Assembly (NCBI RefSeq): GCF_021165955.1
Contig: NZ_CP088952.1
Location: 3,844,001-3,908,000 of the forward strand
From: Massilia endophytica
GTDB taxonomy: Bacteria; Pseudomonadota; Gammaproteobacteria; Burkholderiales; Burkholderiaceae_D
DNA length: 64,000 nt
Direction of reading: 5' to 3'
Each line of letters opens with the position of its first letter. The first letter of the stretch is position 1. The translations under genes were made by a program, and so were the position numbers. Under the pieces are notes generated by a model, which saw only the letters and a list, made by a program, of their open reading frames with translations, did no database searches and was not told where the DNA came from. This document shows, one piece after another, positions 16,396 to 25,763 of this stretch.

Positions 16396-17460
16396 TTGAA
16401 AACGAAGACACCTGTACAGCCGCATTACTTCACCCCTGAACCACTGGACAACACGCGCCTGGCGAATCTCTGCGGTCCATTGGACGAGAACCTGCGCCAG
16501 ATTGCCGCCGCCCTCGACGTGACCATCTTCCGCCGCGGCGAGAAATTCATCGTGAGCGGCGAGAACGGCGAGCGCGCCGTGCAGATCCTGGAAAAATTCT
16601 ATGCCGTGGCCGACAAGTCCATCGCCGTGGAAGAGGTGCAGCTCGCCCTTGTCGAGCAGCGCACCAGCGCCGCGCCGGAAGAAGACGGCGAAGCCCACGA
16701 AGAGCCGCCCTTCAACGATCCCGATGTCACCAGCCCCGCGCTGAAGACGCGCCGCAGCGACCTGCGCGGCCGCACGCCGCACCAGATCCGCTACCTGCGC
16801 AATATCCTGGAACACGACATCAGCTTCGGCGTCGGCCCTGCGGGCACGGGCAAGACTTACCTGGCCGTGGCCTGCGCGGTGGATGCGCTGGAGCGCGACG
16901 CCGTACAGCGCATCATCCTCACCCGCCCTGCCGTGGAGGCGGGCGAGCGGCTCGGCTTCCTGCCGGGCGACATGGCGCAGAAGGTCGATCCCTACCTGCG
17001 GCCCCTGTACGACGCGCTCTACGACCTGCTGGGCTTCGACCGCACGCAGAAGCTCTTCGAGAAGCAGACCATCGAAATTGCGCCGCTGGCCTATATGCGC
17101 GGCCGCACGCTGAACCACGCCTTCGTGATCCTGGATGAAGCGCAGAACACGACGGTCGAACAGATGAAGATGTTCCTCACCCGCATAGGCTTCGGCAGCA
17201 AGGCCGTGGTGACGGGCGACGTGACCCAGGTCGACCTGCAGAAGCACCAGAAATCCGGCCTGGTGGACGCCGTGCAGGTGCTGCGCGATGTGCGCGGCAT
17301 CGCCTTCAGCCAGTTCACCAGCACCGACGTTGTGCGCCACCCGCTGGTGGGGCGCATCGTGGACGCCTACGACAAGGCGCATCAGGGCACGGCCGACATC
17401 GCGCCGCTGCTCAAACCCGTCAAAACAACAACAGCACGCAATGTCCGAACAAAAAAATAA
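16396..17460 (+). CDS. ybeZ: PhoH-family ATPase (YbeZ/PhoL)
   Basis: 354 aa. Starts at TTG 16396, three bases after the miaB stop; no closer ATG exists. It has the KH-like N-terminal region of YbeZ (ITFRRGEKFIVSG-like, about 45-90) and the PhoH P-loop ATPase domain with Walker A VGPAGTGKTYLA (about 150), EAGERLGFLPGDMAQKVDPY, and Walker B FVILDEAQNTT. YbeZ associates with the endoribonuclease YbeY and ribosome maturation. It overlaps the ybeY start by 20 bases, so the two are translationally coupled. Confidence 0.95.
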   Translation: MKTKTPVQPHYFTPEPLDNTRLANLCGPLDENLRQIAAALDVTIFRRGEKFIVSGENGERAVQILEKFYAVADKSIAVEEVQLALVEQRTSAAPEEDGEAHEEPPFNDPDVTSPALKTRRSDLRGRTPHQIRYLRNILEHDISFGVGPAGTGKTYLAVACAVDALERDAVQRIILTRPAVEAGERLGFLPGDMAQKVDPYLRPLYDALYDLLGFDRTQKLFEKQTIEIAPLAYMRGRTLNHAFVILDEAQNTTVEQMKMFLTRIGFGSKAVVTGDVTQVDLQKHQKSGLVDAVQVLRDVRGIAFSQFTSTDVVRHPLVGRIVDAYDKAHQGTADIAPLLKPVKTTTARNVRTKK

Positions 17461-17905
17461 GCTGGCCCTGTCGGTGCAGTACGCCGATCCCCGCCTGCAG
17501 GAAAGCATTACCCGTCCCATGATCCGCAAGTGGGTGAAGGCCGCCCTCTTCGCCCCCGCCGAGCTCACCATCCGCTTCGTCGATGCCGAGGAAGGCCAGT
17601 CCCTGAACCGCGAATACCGCGGCAAGGACTATGCCACCAATGTGCTTACTTTCGCCTACAACGAAGGCGAAGAGATCGCCGAGGACGAGCCGACGCGCGC
17701 CGACATCATCCTTTGCACGGACGTGCTGCAGCGCGAAGCGGGCGAACAAAAAAAGAGCGTGGAAGAGCACACGGCCCACCTCATCGTCCACGGCGTGCTG
17801 CACGCGCAAGGCTACGACCACGAGGACGACGAGGAGGCCGCCGAAATGGAAGCCCTCGAAACTGAGCTGCTCGGGGAGCTCGGCTACGCAGACCCCTACG
17901 CCTGA
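17441..17905 (+). CDS. ybeY: Endoribonuclease YbeY (rRNA maturation factor)
   Basis: 154 aa from ATG 17441, inside the end of the phoH gene; the same frame is open further 5' but that part is phoH shadow. The zinc motif H-x3-H-x5-H is seen in HGVLHAQGYDH near residue 125, with the usual YRGKDYATNVLTF (about 60-75). YbeY is a single-strand RNase needed for 16S rRNA 3' processing and 70S quality control. Part of miaB-ybeZ-ybeY-corC-lnt. Confidence 0.96.
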   Translation: MSEQKNKLALSVQYADPRLQESITRPMIRKWVKAALFAPAELTIRFVDAEEGQSLNREYRGKDYATNVLTFAYNEGEEIAEDEPTRADIILCTDVLQREAGEQKKSVEEHTAHLIVHGVLHAQGYDHEDDEEAAEMEALETELLGELGYADPYA

Positions 17906-17973
17906 AGGAAACGGCTCGGGTCCGGCATTTGGTGTATCCTATATAACTTCGAAACAAATGGCTCACGCCTACT

Positions 17974-18852
17974 ATGCAAGAGCACTCTAGTAGCGTCAGG
18001 AATGACGCTAAACCACATCGATCGCTCCTGGAGCGACTCACCGCACTGATTTCCCCTGAGCCCGAGAACCGCTCGGAGCTGCTTGAAGTTCTGCACGAAG
18101 CCCATGAACGCAACCTGATCGACGCCGATGCGCTGTCCATGATCGAGGGCGTGTTCCAGGTGTCCGACCTGTCGGCGCGCGATATCATGATCCCGCGCTC
18201 GCAGATGGACGTGATCGACATCTCCAAGCCCATCGAGGAATGGATGCCCCTGGTGCTGGAGACGGCCCACTCGCGCTTCCCTGCCATCGAGGGCGGCCGC
18301 GACAAGGTGGTGGGCATCCTCCTGGCCAAGGACCTGCTGCGCTACTACGCCGAAGAATCCTTCGACGTGCGCGACATGCTGCGCCCCGCAATCTTCATTC
18401 CTGAATCGAAGCGGCTGAACGTGCTGCTGCGCGATTTCCGCGCCAACCACAATCACATGGCCATTGTCGTCGACGAGTACAGCGGCGTGGCGGGCCTCAT
18501 CACCATCGAGGATGTACTGGAGCAGATCGTCGGCGATATCGAGGACGAATACGATTTCGACGAAGAAGAGGACAACATCATCTCGATCAAGGAGGGCCAG
18601 CTGGGCCCGCGCTGGCGCGTGAAGGCGCTCACCGAGATCAGCCAGTTCAACGAGGAACTGGACACCGACCTCTCCGACGAGGATGTGGACACCATCGGCG
18701 GCCTGGTCGCCAAGCATCTCGCCCGCATGCCGCATAAAGGGGACGAGTTCGACATCGGCAACCTGCGCTTCGAAGTGCTGCGCGCCGACGCCCGCCAGAT
18801 CCACGTGCTGACCGTCGAGAAGCTGCCTCCCTCCATCGACGAGCAGGACTGA
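17974..18852 (+). CDS. corC: CorC/HlyC-family CBS-domain protein (YbeX)
   Basis: 292 aa, no membrane span. Two CBS domains (about residues 68-195: MIPRSQMDVIDISKPIEEWM, FPAIEGGRDKVVGILLAKDL, VDEYSGVAGLITIEDVLEQI) and a C-terminal CorC_HlyC/transporter-associated domain (about 210-285: RWRVKALTEISQFNEELDTD, DVDTIGGLVAKHLARMP). Linked in enterobacteria to Mg/Co efflux and ribosome homeostasis. Its TGA overlaps the ATG of lnt by one base. A 68-base gap after ybeY could carry its own promoter. Confidence 0.94.
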   Translation: MQEHSSSVRNDAKPHRSLLERLTALISPEPENRSELLEVLHEAHERNLIDADALSMIEGVFQVSDLSARDIMIPRSQMDVIDISKPIEEWMPLVLETAHSRFPAIEGGRDKVVGILLAKDLLRYYAEESFDVRDMLRPAIFIPESKRLNVLLRDFRANHNHMAIVVDEYSGVAGLITIEDVLEQIVGDIEDEYDFDEEEDNIISIKEGQLGPRWRVKALTEISQFNEELDTDLSDEDVDTIGGLVAKHLARMPHKGDEFDIGNLRFEVLRADARQIHVLTVEKLPPSIDEQD

Positions 18853-20414
18853 TGCGCTTTCGCCGCGCCCAACCCGGCGAGCCGCCACCACCCGAACGCA
18901 GTCTCCGCAGCAGGATGATCATCGCCGCGCTGGCCGGTGCGGCCAGCGTGTTTTCCTTCGCGCCCTTCGGCTGGTGGCCGCTCCAGCTGCTCTGCCTCGC
19001 CGTGCTGTTCTACCAGGTGCTGCGCGCTTCCTCCGTGCGCGCTGGTGCGCTGATCGGCTGGGCCTTCGGCTTCGCCTGGTGCTTCGCGGGCGTGCACTGG
19101 CTCTACGTGGCGCTGAACCGCTTCGGCGGACTGGCCGCGCCCCTGGCCGCGGTCTCCATCGCCCTGCTGGCCCTCTTCATGGGCAGCTATGCCGCCATGG
19201 CCATGGGCGGCGCGGCCTGGCTGCGCAAGCGCTTCGCCATGTCGCTGCCCACCGCCAACCTGCTCCTCCTGCCTGCCGTGTGGACCCTGGCCGAGTGGCT
19301 GCGCGGCTGGCTGTTCACCGGCTTCTCCTGGGCTTCCGCAGGCTATGCGCACAATGTGTCTCCCTTGTCCGGCTATGCGCCGCTGCTGGGCGTCTACGGA
19401 ATCGGCTGGCTCGTTGCGCTGAGCGCGGGCGCCCTGCTCCTGCTGATGCACCGCAGCCGCCCCATGGCGCTGGCGACTCTGGCCCTGGTCTGGCTGGGCG
19501 GCTTCGGGCTGCAGTTCATCGAATGGACGCATGCCGAAGGCAAGCCTCTTTCAGTGCGCCTCGTGCAGGGCAATATCGCGCTGCAGGCCAAGTTCGACCC
19601 GAACCACATGCAGTCCACGCTGCGCCAGTACCAGCAGGCCGTGATGGCCGCTCCGGCGGACCTGATCGCCACGCCGGAAACGGCCGTGCCGCTCTTCCCC
19701 TATCAGCTGCCCGCGGGCTACCTGGACAGCTTCGGCCAGTACGCCCGCAAGACCGGCAGCGCCATCGTGCTGGGCATCCCGCTCATGGACAGCCCCTCGC
19801 AGTACTCGAACAGCGTGATCGGCCTAGCCCCGGCGCTGGCTTCGAAGCCCTACCGCTACGACAAGCACCACCTCGTGCCCTTCGGCGAATTCATTCCGCC
19901 CGGCTTCCGCTGGTTCACGAACCTGATGCAGATTCCCCTGGGCGACCAGACGCGCGGCGCCGTGCTCCAGCCCTCCTTCCGCGTGAAGGACCAGCGCGTG
20001 CTGCCCAATATCTGCTACGAGAACCTGTTCGGCGAGGAGATCGCGGAACAGCTGGCGGGCGATGCCGCCCCGGCCACCATCCTGCTGAACGTTTCCGAAC
20101 TGGCCTGGTACGGCGAGTCGCTGGCCATTCCCCAGCACCTGCAGATTTCCCAGATGCGCACCCTGGAGACAGGACGCCCCATGCTGAGCGCCACCAACAG
20201 CGGCGCGACGGTGATGATCGACAGCCGCGGCATCGTCCGCGCCAGCCTGCCCTACTACCAGCCGGGCGTGCTGAATGCCACTGTGCAGGGCATGGGGGGC
20301 TCCACGCCCTACATCCTGCTGCAGAACCGCCTGATCCTGGCGCTGGCGATACTGGCCTTGATCGCGGCCTGTCTGGGGTCCAAATCTCTACAAGTCCGCG
20401 CTAAAAACCGCTAA
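18852..20414 (+). CDS. lnt: Apolipoprotein N-acyltransferase
   Basis: 520 aa. Transfers the third acyl chain to the N-terminal Cys of lipoproteins in the inner membrane. Several N-terminal membrane spans (first 26-55, further ones to about 220), then the periplasmic nitrilase-like domain with the catalytic triad E276 (ATPETAVPLF), K338 (DKHHLVPFGEFIPP) and C388 (PNICYENLFGE), and a last span near 495-512 (LILALAILALIAACLG). Length and residue spacing are normal. Coupled to corC by a one-base TGATG overlap. Confidence 0.97.
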   Translation: MRFRRAQPGEPPPPERSLRSRMIIAALAGAASVFSFAPFGWWPLQLLCLAVLFYQVLRASSVRAGALIGWAFGFAWCFAGVHWLYVALNRFGGLAAPLAAVSIALLALFMGSYAAMAMGGAAWLRKRFAMSLPTANLLLLPAVWTLAEWLRGWLFTGFSWASAGYAHNVSPLSGYAPLLGVYGIGWLVALSAGALLLLMHRSRPMALATLALVWLGGFGLQFIEWTHAEGKPLSVRLVQGNIALQAKFDPNHMQSTLRQYQQAVMAAPADLIATPETAVPLFPYQLPAGYLDSFGQYARKTGSAIVLGIPLMDSPSQYSNSVIGLAPALASKPYRYDKHHLVPFGEFIPPGFRWFTNLMQIPLGDQTRGAVLQPSFRVKDQRVLPNICYENLFGEEIAEQLAGDAAPATILLNVSELAWYGESLAIPQHLQISQMRTLETGRPMLSATNSGATVMIDSRGIVRASLPYYQPGVLNATVQGMGGSTPYILLQNRLILALAILALIAACLGSKSLQVRAKNR

Positions 20415-20474
20415 AATGAGCCGTTTTGGCGAACCGATAACGCTCGCGCCTGTGCGCGCCACCGAACGACTACG

Positions 20475-21374
20475 ATGCTGACATTCCAACAAATTATCCT
20501 GACCCTGCAATCCTACTGGGACAAGCAGGGCTGCGCGCTGCTCCAGCCCTATGACATGGAAGTGGGAGCGGGCACCTTCCACACCGGCACCTTCCTGCGC
20601 GCGATCGGCCCCGAGCCATGGCGCGCGGCCTATGTCCAGCCATCGCGCCGTCCGAAGGATGGCCGCTACGGCGAGAACCCGAACCGAGGCCAGCACTACT
20701 ACCAGTACCAGGTGGTGCTCAAGCCCGCGCCGGAGAACATCCTGGACCTGTATCTCGGTTCGCTGGAAGCCCTGGGCCTGGACCTGAAGCAGAACGACGT
20801 GCGCTTCGTGGAAGACGACTGGGAAAGCCCGACCCTGGGCGCCTGGGGCCTGGGCTGGGAAGTCTGGCTGAACGGCATGGAAGTGACCCAGTTCACCTAC
20901 TTCCAGCAGGTGGGCGGCCTCGATTGCAAGCCCGTGCTGGGCGAGATCACCTACGGCATCGAGCGCCTGGCCATGTACCTGCAGGGCGTGGAGAACATGT
21001 ACGACCTGGTATGGACCGAGCTGGAAGAAAACGGCGTGAAGAAGAAGTTCACCTACGGCGACGTGTTCCACCAGAACGAGGTGGAGCAGTCGGCCTACAA
21101 CTTCGAGCACTCGAACACCGAGCTGCTGTTCTCGCAGTTCGCCAACCACGAGGCGGAAGCGAAGCGCCTGATCGAACTGCAGCTCACGCTGCCCGCCTAT
21201 GAGCAGATCATGAAGGCCTCGCACAGCTTCAACCTGCTGGATGCGCGCGGCGCCATCTCCGTGACCGAGCGCGCCGCCTACATCGGCCGTGTGCGCGCCC
21301 TCTCCCGCATGGTGGCCCAGGCCTACTACGAATCCCGCGAACGCCTCGGCTTCCCGATGCTTGGCAACGCTTAA
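20475..21374 (+). CDS. glyQ: Glycyl-tRNA synthetase alpha subunit
   Basis: 299 aa, the usual length of the alpha chain of the bacterial alpha2beta2 enzyme. Characteristic sequences: MLTFQQIILTLQSYWDKQGC, EVGAGTFHTGTFLRAIGPEP, YVQPSRRPKDGRYGENPNR, EMVTQFTYFQQVGGLDC-like segment and YGIERLAMYLQGVENMYDLV. It carries the class II catalytic core that activates glycine. A 60-base gap follows lnt; glyS starts 12 bases after its stop. Confidence 0.98.
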   Translation: MLTFQQIILTLQSYWDKQGCALLQPYDMEVGAGTFHTGTFLRAIGPEPWRAAYVQPSRRPKDGRYGENPNRGQHYYQYQVVLKPAPENILDLYLGSLEALGLDLKQNDVRFVEDDWESPTLGAWGLGWEVWLNGMEVTQFTYFQQVGGLDCKPVLGEITYGIERLAMYLQGVENMYDLVWTELEENGVKKKFTYGDVFHQNEVEQSAYNFEHSNTELLFSQFANHEAEAKRLIELQLTLPAYEQIMKASHSFNLLDARGAISVTERAAYIGRVRALSRMVAQAYYESRERLGFPMLGNA

Positions 21375-21386
21375 AGATACAAGAAC

Positions 21387-23489
21387 ATGAATCAGACCCT
21401 GCTCATCGAACTGCTGACCGAAGAACTGCCGCCGAAGGCGCTGGCCAAGCTGGGCGCGGCCTTCAGCGCCGGCATCGTCAACGGCCTGAAATCGCGCGAC
21501 TTCCTGGAAGACGGCAGCGAAGCCACCACCTATGCCACCCCGCGCCGCCTGGCGGTGTCGATCACCAGGGTGCGCGCCACCTCGCCGGACAAGTCTATCC
21601 GCGAGAAGGTGCTGCCGGTCGCCGTGGCGCTGGATGCGAACGGCAACCCCACCGCGCCGCTGGCCAAGAAGCTTGCCGCGCTGGGCTTCCCCGACCTGAA
21701 GGTAAGCGATCTGGAACGCGCCCAGGACGGCAAGGCCGAAAGCTTCTTCTACACCTATACCGCGCCGGGCTCGCAGCTGCAAAGCGGCCTGCAGGCCGCG
21801 CTGGAGGAATCCGTGGCCAAGCTGCCGATTCCGAAGGTGATGAGCTACCAGCGTCCGGACGGCGAGACCGTGCAGTTCGTGCGTCCCGCCCACAGCCTGA
21901 TCGCCCTGCACGGCGAAACGGTGCTGCCATTGACCCTGCTGGGCCTGACCGCCTCGCGCACCACGGACGGCCACCGCTTCCTGACCGCGCCGGGCCAGCG
22001 CGCCGTGACGGTGCCGCATGCGGACGCCTACGCCGCCACGCTGCTGGAAAAGGCCAAGGTCGTTCCGAGCTTTGAGGAGCGCAAGGAAAAGATCCGTTCC
22101 TCCCTGCTGCAGAAGGCGGGCGCCGACAAGGTGCTGATGCCCGAAGCCCTGCTCGACGAAGTGACCTCGCTGGTCGAATGGCCGGTGGTGTACGAGTGCC
22201 ACTTCGAGGAACAGTATCTGTCCGTGCCGCAGGAATGCCTGATCCTGACGATGCAGACCAACCAGAAATACTTCGCGCTGACGGATGCGAACGGCAAGCT
22301 GCGCTCGCGCTTCCTCATCGTGTCCAACATCGAGACCGCGACGCCGGGCGCCATCATCGGCGGCAACGAGCGCGTGGTGCGCCCCCGCCTGTCCGACGCC
22401 AAATTCTTCTTCGAGCAGGACAAGAAGAAGACCCTGGAATCGCGCCTGCCCCTGCTGAAGAACGTGGTCTACCACAACAAGCTGGGCACCCAGGCCGAGC
22501 GCAGCGAGCGCGTGACCGCGCTGGCTACCGCCATCGCCGCCAAACTGGGCGCCGACGTGAAGCTGGCCGAACGCGGTGCGCGCCTGTCCAAGGCCGACCT
22601 GCTGACGGACATGGTGGGCGAGTTCCCCGAACTGCAAGGCATCATGGGCACCTACTACGCCCGCCATGACGGCGAGCCGGAAGAAGTGGCGCTGGCCGCC
22701 TCCGAGCACTATCAGCCGCGCTTCGCAGGCGACGCCCTGCCTTCGACCAGCACCGGCACCGCCGTGGCACTCGCCGACAAGCTGGAGACCCTGGTCGGCA
22801 TCTGGGCCATCGGCCTGCAGCCTACGGGCGACAAGGACCCCTTCGCGCTGCGCCGCCACGCGCTGGGCGTGCTGCGCATGCTGGTCGAGAAGCGCCTGCC
22901 GCTGACCATCAGCGGCCTGCTGGCCGATGCGGCGAAGCAGTTCGCCCCGGTGCCGAACTTCAAGGATCCAAGCGCGGAGGTCAATGCCTTCATGCTCGAC
23001 CGCCTGCGCGGCATCCTGCGCGAGCGCAATTTCACGCCGAACGAGATCGAAGCGGTAGTGGCCCAGAACCCGGACCGCCTGGACGATATCGTGCAGCGCC
23101 TGGAGGCCGTACAGGCCTTCGCCGCCCTGCCGGAAAGCGCCTCGCTGGCCGCGGCCAACAAGCGCATCACCAACATCCTGAAGAAGAACGAGGAAGCGCT
23201 GGCCCAGGCTTCCACCGTCAACCCCGCCCTGCTGCAGGACACGGCCGAGAAGAACCTCGCCGCCGCCGTCACGCGCGTGCAGCCGGAAGTCGATGCCGCC
23301 TTCGCGCGCGGCGACTTCACCGGCACGCTCAAGACCCTGGCCCAGCTGCGCGACGACGTGGATGCCTTCTTCAACGACGTGATGGTGATGGCGGACGATA
23401 TCGCCCTGCGCAATAACCGCCTTGCCCTGCTCTCTTCCCTGCACGGCATGATGAACCGCGTGGCGGACATCTCCAAGCTGGCCGCCTGA
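21387..23489 (+). CDS. glyS: Glycyl-tRNA synthetase beta subunit
   Basis: 700 aa, normal length. The beta chain binds tRNA-Gly; it has the typical N-terminus LLIELLTEELPPKALAKLGA, the TPRRLAVSI and MTNQKYFALTD-like signatures (here MQTNQKYFALTDANG), an HD-like region (LTDMVGEFPELQGIMGTYYA) and a C-terminal anticodon-binding helical domain. It is 12 bases after glyQ and 1 base before gmhB. A 1072-codon frame open on the opposite strand across glyQS is a GC-driven shadow. Confidence 0.98.
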   Translation: MNQTLLIELLTEELPPKALAKLGAAFSAGIVNGLKSRDFLEDGSEATTYATPRRLAVSITRVRATSPDKSIREKVLPVAVALDANGNPTAPLAKKLAALGFPDLKVSDLERAQDGKAESFFYTYTAPGSQLQSGLQAALEESVAKLPIPKVMSYQRPDGETVQFVRPAHSLIALHGETVLPLTLLGLTASRTTDGHRFLTAPGQRAVTVPHADAYAATLLEKAKVVPSFEERKEKIRSSLLQKAGADKVLMPEALLDEVTSLVEWPVVYECHFEEQYLSVPQECLILTMQTNQKYFALTDANGKLRSRFLIVSNIETATPGAIIGGNERVVRPRLSDAKFFFEQDKKKTLESRLPLLKNVVYHNKLGTQAERSERVTALATAIAAKLGADVKLAERGARLSKADLLTDMVGEFPELQGIMGTYYARHDGEPEEVALAASEHYQPRFAGDALPSTSTGTAVALADKLETLVGIWAIGLQPTGDKDPFALRRHALGVLRMLVEKRLPLTISGLLADAAKQFAPVPNFKDPSAEVNAFMLDRLRGILRERNFTPNEIEAVVAQNPDRLDDIVQRLEAVQAFAALPESASLAAANKRITNILKKNEEALAQASTVNPALLQDTAEKNLAAAVTRVQPEVDAAFARGDFTGTLKTLAQLRDDVDAFFNDVMVMADDIALRNNRLALLSSLHGMMNRVADISKLAA

Positions 23490-23490
23490 C

Positions 23491-24057
23491 ATGCCTGCGC
23501 TGAAGCTCGTTATTCTCGACCGGGACGGCGTGATCAACCACGACTCGCCGGACTTCATCAAGTCGCCCGAGGAGTGGATTCCCGTTCCCGGTTCGCTGGA
23601 AGCCATTGCGCGCCTGAACCAGGCGGGCTACCGCGTGGTGGTCGCGTCCAACCAGTCCGGCATTGCGCGCCAGTTCTTCGATATCACCACCCTGAACGCC
23701 ATCCACGCCAAGATGCACCGGCTGGCGCAGCAGGTGGGAGCGGATATCGACGCCGTGTTCTTCTGCCCGCACGCGGCGGCGGACAACTGCGACTGCCGCA
23801 AGCCCAAGGCAGGCATGTACGTGGAAATCGCCAAGCGCTACCAGGTGAGCCTGAAAGGCGTACCCACCATCGGCGATTCGCTGCGCGACCTGCAGGCAGG
23901 CTTCATCGTCGGCTGCGTGCCCTATCTGGTGCTGACGGGGAAAGGCGAGAAGACAGCGGCCACGGGCGGCCTGCCGCCCGGTACAATGACCTTTCCCGAC
24001 CTCGCTGCGACGGTGCAGCACATCCTGAAGCGCGCCGCCACGCCAGCCGTCAACTGA
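23491..24057 (+). CDS. gmhB: D-glycero-D-manno-heptose 1,7-bisphosphate 7-phosphatase
   Basis: 188 aa HAD phosphatase. The nucleophile and acid/base Asp are D10 and D12 in LVILDRDGVINHDS; the HAD motif II SNQSG and the zinc-binding loop CPHAAADNCDCRKPKAGM are those of the histidinol-phosphatase/GmhB group, and TIGDSLRDLQAG is motif IV. GmhB removes the 7-phosphate during ADP-heptose synthesis for lipopolysaccharide inner core. Fits with the heptosyltransferase gene in the same window. One base after glyS; probably one operon from glyQ to the acyltransferase. Confidence 0.93.
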   Translation: MPALKLVILDRDGVINHDSPDFIKSPEEWIPVPGSLEAIARLNQAGYRVVVASNQSGIARQFFDITTLNAIHAKMHRLAQQVGADIDAVFFCPHAAADNCDCRKPKAGMYVEIAKRYQVSLKGVPTIGDSLRDLQAGFIVGCVPYLVLTGKGEKTAATGGLPPGTMTFPDLAATVQHILKRAATPAVN

Positions 24058-24075
24058 TTCCGATGGAGATTCTCT

Positions 24076-24816
24076 TTGCGTAACGCCGCCCTGTTTCTGC
24101 GCTCGCTGCTGTTCACGCTCGTGATGGTGATTGCAACGGTCATCTGGTCCTTCGTCTGCATGCTTGCGGCGCCGCTCCCTTACAACAAGCGCTACTACAT
24201 CACCTCGCGCTGGAATGTGTTCGTGATCTGGTGTGCAAAGACGATCTGCGGCATCGAATACGAATTCAAGGGCTACGAAAACTTCCCGGATGGTCCCGCT
24301 GTGGTATTGGCGAAACACCAGTCGGCATGGGAAACCATCTTCCTGCTGGCGAACCTGCCGCGGCCCCTGGTGTTCGTTTTCAAGAAGGAGATCCTCTATA
24401 TTCCCTTCTTCGGCTGGGGCATTGCGCTCCTGCGCATGATTCCCATCGACCGCAAGCAGGGCAAGAACGCGTTCAAGCAGGTGGTGGCGCACGGAAAACG
24501 CCGCCTGAAAGACGGCCAATGGATTATCATGTTCCCCGAGGGGACACGCATTCCGGTCGGCCAGGCCGGAAAGTACAAGAGCGGCGGCACGCGCCTGGCG
24601 GTGGAAACGAATACGCCGGTGGTGCCCATAGCGCTCAACTCCGGTGAATGCTGGCCGAAGAACTCCTTTATCAAGCGCCCTGGCAAGATCACCGTATCGG
24701 TTGGCAAACCGATATCGCCGGAGGGCCAGAGCGCCGATAGCATGATGGAACAGGTGGAACAGTGGATAGAATCAGAAATGCGCGTCATTTCGCCCCACGC
24801 CTACAACGCTGGCTAG
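24076..24816 (+). CDS. plsC: 1-acyl-sn-glycerol-3-phosphate acyltransferase (PlsC-type)
   Basis: 246 aa. Start is TTG 24076 (GGAGAT 7 bases upstream); an ATG at 24063 opens only a seven-residue out-of-frame ORF ending across this start. One N-terminal span (LRSLLFTLVMVIATVIWSFV). Acyltransferase motifs: KHQSAWETIF (H-x4-E instead of the usual H-x4-D), FVFKKEILYIPFFGWG, and FPEGTRIPVGQ. PlsC makes phosphatidic acid from lysophosphatidic acid. The H-x4-E form appears usual in betaproteobacterial members (from memory). In the glyQ-gmhB operon. Confidence 0.92.
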   Translation: MRNAALFLRSLLFTLVMVIATVIWSFVCMLAAPLPYNKRYYITSRWNVFVIWCAKTICGIEYEFKGYENFPDGPAVVLAKHQSAWETIFLLANLPRPLVFVFKKEILYIPFFGWGIALLRMIPIDRKQGKNAFKQVVAHGKRRLKDGQWIIMFPEGTRIPVGQAGKYKSGGTRLAVETNTPVVPIALNSGECWPKNSFIKRPGKITVSVGKPISPEGQSADSMMEQVEQWIESEMRVISPHAYNAG

Positions 24817-24836
24817 ACGATCTGGCCACAGCGAAA

Positions 24837-25763
24837 ATGGCGCCGGCGCAGGAAGGCGAGCACCAGCTCGACCTGTTCGCCGGCGCCCCGCCCGCCGACA
24901 CGGCGCCTGCATCACCAGCATCCGCATCGCCCTCTTCCTCCTTCCCCGTTCCGGGGCCTGCTACCGTCAACCTGCTGCGCCCTCCCGTGCAATTGCGCCG
25001 TCCGGACCCCGTGCTTGCTCCGCCGGTTCCCGGCGAGACCCGGCGCCAGCTGCTGGCGGGTGAATTCGTGCTCGAATACGTGCTGCGGCGCTCCACGCGC
25101 CGCTCCATCGGCTTCATGATCGACGACGACGGCCTGCGCGTCACGGCGCCCAAGCGCTGCTCGCTGGCCGATATCGACAACGCCATCCGCGCGAAGCAGA
25201 ACTGGATTCTCACCAAGCTCGATGAGCGCCGCCAGCGGCGCGCCGCGCGGCTGGAGAAGCCGAAGGTTTCGTGGGACGACGGCGCGCGCATCCCCTACCT
25301 GGGCGGCGAGGTGACGCTGCGCCTGTACCATGCGCCCCGCAACCGCACCGACTACAACCCTGCCACGCAGGAACTCTCCATGGGCCTGGTGCAGGGCGCC
25401 ACGGAGCAGCTGGTGAGGGAACGTTTCAAGAACTGGATCAGGCAGCAGGCGGAAGGCCTGTTCGCGCAGCGCCTCGATCTCTACGCCGCGCGCCTGGGGG
25501 TGCAGTACGCTGGCTTCTCGCTATCGTCGGCGGACACGCGCTGGGGCTCCTGCACCGTGGAGCGCAACATCCGCCTGAACTGGAAGCTGATGCACTTCTC
25601 GCTGCCGCTGATCGACTATGTGGTGGCGCACGAACTGGCGCATATCCTGGAAATGAACCACAGCGCACGCTTTTGGGCCAACGTGGGCCGCATCTATCCG
25701 CAGTACGAGGAAGCCAAGCAGCTCCTGCGCAAGCGCGCGCAGGAAATGCCCGTGCTCTATTAA
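24837..25763 (+). CDS. YgjP/SprT-like M48-family zinc metallopeptidase
   Basis: 308 aa from ATG 24837; the frame is also open from a GTG at 24762 overlapping plsC, and the start is not certain. A proline/serine-rich N-terminal segment (about 60 residues) precedes the conserved domain: VLRRSTRRSIGFMIDDDGLR, DTRWGSCTVERNIRLNWKLM and the zinc motif VAHELAHILEMNHSARFW with HExxH-like HELAH. The YgjP (DUF45) family is an M48-clan metallopeptidase of unknown substrate, widespread in bacteria. Its stop overlaps by 4 bases the stop of the convergent response regulator. Confidence 0.9.
   Translation: MAPAQEGEHQLDLFAGAPPADTAPASPASASPSSSFPVPGPATVNLLRPPVQLRRPDPVLAPPVPGETRRQLLAGEFVLEYVLRRSTRRSIGFMIDDDGLRVTAPKRCSLADIDNAIRAKQNWILTKLDERRQRRAARLEKPKVSWDDGARIPYLGGEVTLRLYHAPRNRTDYNPATQELSMGLVQGATEQLVRERFKNWIRQQAEGLFAQRLDLYAARLGVQYAGFSLSSADTRWGSCTVERNIRLNWKLMHFSLPLIDYVVAHELAHILEMNHSARFWANVGRIYPQYEEAKQLLRKRAQEMPVLY

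Noticed and set aside
20388..23606. A 1072-codon open frame on the minus strand opposite glyQ and glyS
   Set aside because: It is antisense to two certain essential genes, its translation is rich in His/Gln/Val/Gly repeats typical of reversed GC-rich codons, and it shows no domain.
24063..24083. ATG at 24063 as the start of the plsC gene
   Set aside because: It is out of frame with the acyltransferase and stops after seven codons; TTG 24076 is the in-frame start with a suitable Shine-Dalgarno.
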